From positions 186,001 through 250,000 of the forward strand of contig NZ_JASZYK010000007.1 of NCBI RefSeq assembly GCF_030317035.1: 64,000 nucleotides of DNA, in the 5' to 3' direction. The first letter of the stretch is position 1. Every line of letters begins with the position of its first letter. A model generated the notes under the pieces. It worked only from the letters and a program-made list of their open reading frames with translations, was not told where the DNA came from and did no database searches. A program made the position numbers and the translations under genes. Below are positions 59,032-64,000 of the stretch, in pieces. This DNA is from Variovorax sp. J22G73 (GTDB lineage: Bacteria > Pseudomonadota > Gammaproteobacteria > Burkholderiales > Burkholderiaceae_C).

Positions 59032-59047
59032 TTGGAGGAGAGGGAGG
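59032..59047. other. Candidate attR at the tRNA-Ser 3' end
   Basis: TTGGAGGAGAGGGAGG covers the CCA and acceptor 3' side of tRNA-Ser (reverse strand). It corresponds, with one base difference, to 25365-25379. The integration kept the tRNA intact. Confidence 0.55.
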
Positions 59048-59122
59048 GATTCGAACCCTCGGTACTATCGCTAGTACGCCTGATTTCGAGTCAGGTACAT
59101 TCGACCACTCTGCCACCTCTCC
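59033..59122 (-). tRNA. tRNA-Ser (anticodon CGA)
   Basis: A 90-base gene including encoded CCA. The 7-bp acceptor stem GGAGAGG/CCTCTCC, the anticodon stem-loop CTGA-CTCGAAA-TCAG with CGA in the loop, the long variable arm of class II tRNAs (GTACTAGCGATAGTAC), and the T-arm GGGTTCGAATCCC are all visible. It reads UCG codons. The discriminator base is U. It serves as the integration target of the island. Confidence 0.96.
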
Positions 59123-59178
59123 GGTGTCTGTCGAGCCTTCGATTATACGGGTAATTTCTGTCGTTTCGACAAAAAGAA

Positions 59179-60510
<1,332 letters not shown>

Positions 60511-60553
60511 CGGTCGATTTTAGAGGTCGGGTCTTGAGGAATTCGCGGGCCGG

Positions 60554-61519
60554 TCAGGCGACGGTGGCGGGGTCGACGTTGGCGCCGCAGACGATCAGGC
60601 ACACCTTCTCGCCCTCGCGCGGCACGTAGGCGCCGGTCTGCAGCGCGGCCAGCGGCAATGCGGCGGCGGGCTCCACGGCGAGCTTGAGCTCCTTCCACAG
60701 CCACTGCTGCGCGGCGCGGATGGCCTCGTCGGACAGCAGCAGCGCGTGTTCGACCTGCTGCTGCGTGATCTCCCAGGCGATGTTGCCGATGCGGCGCGCG
60801 CCCAGCGAATCGGCGGCAATGCCGCTCACGTCCACGTCGACCGGCTCACCCGCTTCGCGGGCGCGGTACAGCGTGGGCGCCTTCTCGGGCTCGAGCGCCA
60901 CCACGCGGGCGCGCTTCTCGAACCAGCCGGCCAGGCCGCCGATGAGCCCGCCGCCGCCCACGCTCACCAGCACCGCGTCGGGCAGGCCGCCCTGCGCTTC
61001 GATCTCGCGGCCCAACGTGCCGGCGCCGGCCACCACTTCGGGCTGGTCGTAGGCATGCGTGAGCAAGGCGCCCGATTCCTTCTGGCGCGTGAGGCAGGCG
61101 GCCAGCGCGTCGGGGTACAGCTGGCCGACCACGACCACCTCGGCGCCCAGCGCACGCAGGCGCGCGCGCTTGGCTTCGGGCGATACGCCGGGCAGGAACA
61201 CCTGGCAGGGCACGCCCAGCGCCTGCGCCGCGGCGGCGGTGGCAATGCCGGCGTTACCGCCCGAGGCCACGACCACGCCGCTGGCGGGAATGTCGTTGGC
61301 CAGCAGCCGGTTCATCATGCCGCGCGCCTTGAAGCTGCCGCTGACCTGCATGTGCTCCAGCTTGAGCCATACCTCGGCACCGGGCGCCTTCACGCCGAAA
61401 GCGGCGGCCGGCAGCTTCCACAGCGGCGTCTGGCGCAGGAAGTGGGTGGCGCGCTCGTCGATGCGGGTGGCGGCGCTCTCGATGTCGGCGCGCCAGTCGT
61501 TCGTGTTCTTGTCGTTCAA
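60554..61519 (-). CDS. Threonine/serine dehydratase-like PLP enzyme
   Basis: Fold-type II PLP enzyme of 321 residues. SGSFKARGMMN carries the PLP lysine, SGGNAGIATAAAAQ the phosphate/substrate loop, and GGGGLIGG the phosphate cup. There is no C-terminal regulatory ACT domain, so it is of the short catabolic or serine/threonine dehydratase/racemase type (the family also includes 3-hydroxyaspartate ammonia-lyases). The start is a TTG at 61519 overlapping the ispH stop (TTGA), the only start that keeps the whole N-terminus. Confidence 0.88.
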   Translation of the reverse strand: MNDKNTNDWRADIESAATRIDERATHFLRQTPLWKLPAAAFGVKAPGAEVWLKLEHMQVSGSFKARGMMNRLLANDIPASGVVVASGGNAGIATAAAAQALGVPCQVFLPGVSPEAKRARLRALGAEVVVVGQLYPDALAACLTRQKESGALLTHAYDQPEVVAGAGTLGREIEAQGGLPDAVLVSVGGGGLIGGLAGWFEKRARVVALEPEKAPTLYRAREAGEPVDVDVSGIAADSLGARRIGNIAWEITQQQVEHALLLSDEAIRAAQQWLWKELKLAVEPAAALPLAALQTGAYVPREGEKVCLIVCGANVDPATVA

Positions 61520-62481
61520 GAGATGTGTCCGGGAGGGGGAATGTCGTCGAGCTTGAGGCCCTTGGGGAGCGGGAACTTGATGGTTTCCTCGATGCCGTCC
61601 ATCTTGCGCACCGACACCGCGCCCAGCGCGCGCACGCGGTCGATCACTTCGCGCACCAGCACCTCGGGCGCCGAGGCGCCGGCCGTGAGGCCGATGCGCG
61701 TCTTGCCCTCGAACCACTCGGGCTTGAGCTCTTCGGCCGAATCGACCATGTAGCTCTCGGTGCCCAGGCGCTGCGCCAGTTCGCGCAGCCGGTTGCTGTT
61801 GGAGCTGGTGGGGCTGCCGACCACGATCACCAGGTCGACCTGGGGGCTCATGATCTTCACCGCGTCCTGGCGGTTCTGGGTGGCGTAGCAGATGTCCTGC
61901 TGCTTGGGCTCGCGCACGGCCGGAAAGCGCGCACGCACGGCGGCGGCGATCTCGGCGGCGTCGTCCACGCTCAGCGTGGTCTGGGTGACCACCGCGAGCT
62001 TGTCGGTCTGCCCCGGCGAGACCCTGGCCACATCGGCCACGTCTTCGACCAGGTGGATGCCGCTGGAGAGCTGGCCCATCGTGCCCTCGACCTCGGGGTG
62101 CCCCTTGTGGCCGATCATGATGAACTCGTAGCCCTCCTTCGCGAGCTTGGCCACCTCGACGTGCACCTTGGTCACCAGCGGGCAGGTGGCGTCGAAGATG
62201 GCGAAGCCGCGGTCGCGCGCCTCCTGCTCCACCGCCTTGCTCACGCCGTGCGCGCTGAACACCAGCGTGGCGCCGGGCGGCACGTCGGAGAGTTCCTCGA
62301 TGAAGATCGCGCCCTTGGCCTTGAGCTCGTTCACCACGTAGGTGTTGTGCACGATTTCGTGGCGCACGTAGATGGGGGCGCCGAACTTGGCCAGCGCGCG
62401 CTCCACGATCTCGATGGCGCGGTCGACGCCCGCGCAGAAGCCGCGCGGCTCGGCCAGGAGGACTTCCGAGATGCCGGTCAT
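61516..62481 (-). CDS. ispH: 4-hydroxy-3-methylbut-2-enyl diphosphate reductase IspH
   Basis: Last enzyme of the MEP isoprenoid pathway, 321 residues. The three iron-sulphur cysteines are in RGFCAGVDRA (C16), DATCPLVTKV and DICYATQNRQ, and E in ATQNRQDA follows. The ATG at 62481 overlaps the fkpB stop (ATGA); a longer open frame upstream is not used. Placement after fkpB is standard in many proteobacteria. Confidence 0.97.
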   Translation of the reverse strand: MTGISEVLLAEPRGFCAGVDRAIEIVERALAKFGAPIYVRHEIVHNTYVVNELKAKGAIFIEELSDVPPGATLVFSAHGVSKAVEQEARDRGFAIFDATCPLVTKVHVEVAKLAKEGYEFIMIGHKGHPEVEGTMGQLSSGIHLVEDVADVARVSPGQTDKLAVVTQTTLSVDDAAEIAAAVRARFPAVREPKQQDICYATQNRQDAVKIMSPQVDLVIVVGSPTSSNSNRLRELAQRLGTESYMVDSAEELKPEWFEGKTRIGLTAGASAPEVLVREVIDRVRALGAVSVRKMDGIEETIKFPLPKGLKLDDIPPPGHIS

Positions 62482-62921
62482 AGCACGCCGATCAGCTTCA
62501 CTTCGAAGGTGACGGGCTGGCCTGCCAGCGGGTGGTTGAAGTCGAAGCGCACCGCGGTGTCGCTGGACTCGACCACCGCGCCGGCGTAGCTGCCGGTGCC
62601 GTCGGGCGTGGGGAACTGCACGACGTCGCCCACGGCGTATTTCTCGTCGGGGTCGCCCATTTTCGCGAGCAGCTTGCGGGCTACCCATTGCTGCATGTCG
62701 GCGTTGCGCTCGCCGAAAGCCTCGCCGGCGGGCAGCTCGAAGGTGGCGTGGGTGCCCTCTTCCAGGCCCATCAGGCGCTGCTCCATGGCCGGAGAAAGCT
62801 CGCCAGTGCCCAGCGACAGGGTCGCGGGCTTGTCGGCAAAGGTGTTGATGATGTCGCCCGCAGGACCGGCCAGCCGGTAGTGCAGGGTCAGGAAGGAGCC
62901 AGAAGTCACAACTTGGGACAT
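62478..62921 (-). CDS. fkpB: FKBP-type peptidyl-prolyl isomerase FkpB (SlpA)
   Basis: 147 residues from the ATG at 62921 (MSQVVTSGSFLTLHYRLAGP); a TTG at 62948 is an alternative start but the shorter form matches the family length of about 149. LSLGTGELSPAMEQRLMGLE and FELPAGEAFGERNADMQQWV are SlpA-type FKBP signatures, and NHPLAGQPVTFEVKL the conserved end. It is coupled to ispH as in E. coli. Confidence 0.93.
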   Translation of the reverse strand: MSQVVTSGSFLTLHYRLAGPAGDIINTFADKPATLSLGTGELSPAMEQRLMGLEEGTHATFELPAGEAFGERNADMQQWVARKLLAKMGDPDEKYAVGDVVQFPTPDGTGSYAGAVVESSDTAVRFDFNHPLAGQPVTFEVKLIGVL

Positions 62922-63029
62922 GAGGGCATCAGAGGTGGGCAAAGACAAGGTGGGTGTCCCGATAAACTGGCCTTCATTTTACGGAGCGGGGCTTCCACCC
63001 GGTTCCGCCAAGGTTTCACCCAGGGTTTC

Positions 63030-63707
63030 ATGGCATTCAAGGATCTCCCTCTCGACGCCCGCCCGCGCGAAAAGCTCATTGCGCGAGGCGCCTCCGCGCT
63101 GGCGGACGCCGAGCTGCTGGCCCTGCTGCTGCGCACCGGCGTGGCGGGCAAGAACGTGCTGCAGCTGGCGCAGCAGCTGCTCGAGCGCTTCGGCGGCCTG
63201 GCGGGCCTGCTGCAAACCGGCGCCGACGACCTGAAGACCGTCAAGGGCATGGGCGGCAGCACCAAGCGCTCCGAGCTGATGGCGGTGCTCGAGCTGGCCC
63301 GCCGCGCCATGGGCCAGACGCTGAAGGAGCGCGCGGTGTTCGATTCGCCCAACGCCGTCAAGCAGTACCTGCAGCTGCACATCGGCTCGCGCCCCTACGA
63401 GGTGTTCGCGGTGCTGTTCCTCGACGTGCAGCACCGCCTGGTGGCGCTGGAGGAAATGTTCCGCGGCACGCTCACGCAGACCAGCGTGTACCCGCGCGAA
63501 GTGGTCACTCGCGCCATCCACCACCAGGCCTCGGCCGTGGTGCTGTCGCACAACCACCCGAGCGGCAGCATCGAGCCCTCGCGCGCCGACCATTCGCTCA
63601 CGCAAACGCTGCGCGCCGCGCTGGCCCTGGTGGACGTGCGGGTGCTCGACCACGTCATCGTGAGCCCCGGGCGCAGTTTCTCGATGGCCGAAGAAGGGCT
63701 GCTCTGA
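63030..63707 (+). CDS. radC: RadC/YeeS-like JAB-domain protein
   Basis: 225 residues from the ATG at 63030. Helix-hairpin-helix-like N-terminal part (GASALADAELLALLLRTGVA, GLLQTGADDLKTVKGMG) and a C-terminal JAMM/JAB metallo domain with VVLSHNHPSGSIEPSRAD (H-x-H-P-S-G-x-x-x-x-S-x-x-D). The old DNA-repair assignment of radC is doubtful; biochemical activity is not established. Divergent from fkpB. Confidence 0.95.
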   Translation: MAFKDLPLDARPREKLIARGASALADAELLALLLRTGVAGKNVLQLAQQLLERFGGLAGLLQTGADDLKTVKGMGGSTKRSELMAVLELARRAMGQTLKERAVFDSPNAVKQYLQLHIGSRPYEVFAVLFLDVQHRLVALEEMFRGTLTQTSVYPREVVTRAIHHQASAVVLSHNHPSGSIEPSRADHSLTQTLRAALALVDVRVLDHVIVSPGRSFSMAEEGLL

Positions 63708-64000
63708 TGGCTTCGCGTCCCCCCTCCCTGAAGAACCTGGCCGACCTGAAGCAGGTGCAGCGCGTGATCGCCGAAACCCGCGCGCGCGAGGCGGCTGAAG
63801 CGGCGGCCAAGGCCGCGGCCGAACGCCGGCGCGCCGCCGAAAAGGACCTGTTCACCCGCGCCATCGGTGCGACCGAGCCGCTGCGCCGCAAGGCCTCGGT
63901 GCCGCTCGCGCCCGAGCCGCCCGCGCCCATTCCGGTGCAGCACCAGCTCGACGAGCAGCGCGTGCTGCGCGAATCGCTCTCCGACGAGTTCGACGTGACC
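63707..64000 (+). CDS. Smr-family protein (3' end cut by window)
   Basis: 98 codons visible from the ATG at 63707, which overlaps the radC stop (TGATG). A Lys/Ala/Glu-rich helical N-terminus (AREAAEAAAKAAAERRRAAE) and FTRAIGATEPLRRKASVPLA followed by VLRESLSDEFDVT fit the N-terminal region of Smr-domain DNA nucleases that follow radC in this order. The nuclease domain itself would lie beyond the window. Confidence 0.75.
   Translation, partial: MASRPPSLKNLADLKQVQRVIAETRAREAAEAAAKAAAERRRAAEKDLFTRAIGATEPLRRKASVPLAPEPPAPIPVQHQLDEQRVLRESLSDEFDVT

Larger units (their letters stand above)
25365..59047. mobile_element. Integrated genomic island / prophage-satellite-like element at tRNA-Ser
   Basis: About 33.7 kb between the candidate attL and the tRNA-Ser 3' end. 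A P4-type integrase lies at the tRNA-proximal edge, transcribed away from it. The interior has lower and uneven GC, many small unknown genes, phage ejection genes, a helicase/zinc-finger replication module with iterons, AlpA-like regulators, an IS and a second integrase remnant. Head, portal, terminase, tail-sheath and lysis genes were not seen. The left boundary rests on the stranded terminator and a 15/16 repeat, so it may be off by a few hundred bases. Confidence 0.75.

Overview
The window looks like a chromosomal segment of a GC-rich betaproteobacterium of the order Burkholderiales, most like the Comamonadaceae (Variovorax/Acidovorax type). This is inferred from gene order, protein style and the FliA-type promoter, not from a database search. 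Three blocks are visible: a core left arm (1-25.3 kb), a tRNA-associated genomic island (about 25.4-59.0 kb) and a core right arm (59.0-64 kb).

Left arm, motility (1-10.7 kb). A leftward operon flgB-C-D-E-F-G-H-I-J encodes the rod, hook and rings and is followed after 32 nt by cheW, which leaves the window. Divergently, flgA, then flgM-flgN behind a near-consensus FliA (sigma-28) promoter, then an OmpR-type regulator with no obvious phosphoacceptor.

Left arm, surface signalling and uptake (11.1-25.2 kb). One putative regulon carries a free-standing STN signalling domain, an ECF sigma factor (FecI type), a FecR anti-sigma factor, a TonB-dependent transducer with its own STN domain, an MFS transporter, an S12 D-aminopeptidase-like hydrolase, an M81 (MlrC-like) metallopeptidase fused to an alpha/beta hydrolase, a D-serine dehydratase-like PLP enzyme, and a private ExbB-ExbD-ExbD-TonB energiser. 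Three promoters share the architecture TACCGGAA-N13-TCGTCTCA: in front of the solo STN gene, the sigma gene and the receptor gene. The likely scheme is that an extracellular ligand is sensed by the receptor, the FecR/sigma pair switches on the locus, and the ligand is imported and dismantled. The enzymes suggest a peptide or siderophore-like molecule with D or beta-hydroxy residues. A strong intrinsic terminator ends the operon.

Island (about 25.4-59.0 kb). A P4-type integrase sits next to tRNA-Ser(CGA). A leftward terminator stranded 33 kb away, next to a 15/16 match to the tRNA 3' end, marks the probable other boundary. Contents from left to right: a frameshifted IS3/IS407-type element, a nuclease-like gene, small secreted proteins, a lipoprotein hydrolase, SRAP and a nonsense-interrupted DNA ligase, small membrane proteins, an array of four regularly spaced palindromes, a T7 gp14-gp15-gp16-like ejection module without head, portal or terminase genes, a 2OG-oxygenase/cupin pair, and a leftward replication module. 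That module has a CHC2 zinc-finger protein, a RecA-like helicase and an O-like protein, with two iteron clusters, one lying inside the O-like gene. Several AlpA-type regulators, a protein with three Myb-like repeats, and the remnant of a second integrase complete it. It reads as a decayed prophage or phage satellite.

Right arm (59.0-64 kb). tRNA-Ser is followed, in its own direction of reading, by the island; on the other side lie serS, a threonine/serine dehydratase-like gene, ispH and fkpB (leftward), then radC and a Smr-family gene (rightward, cut by the window edge).
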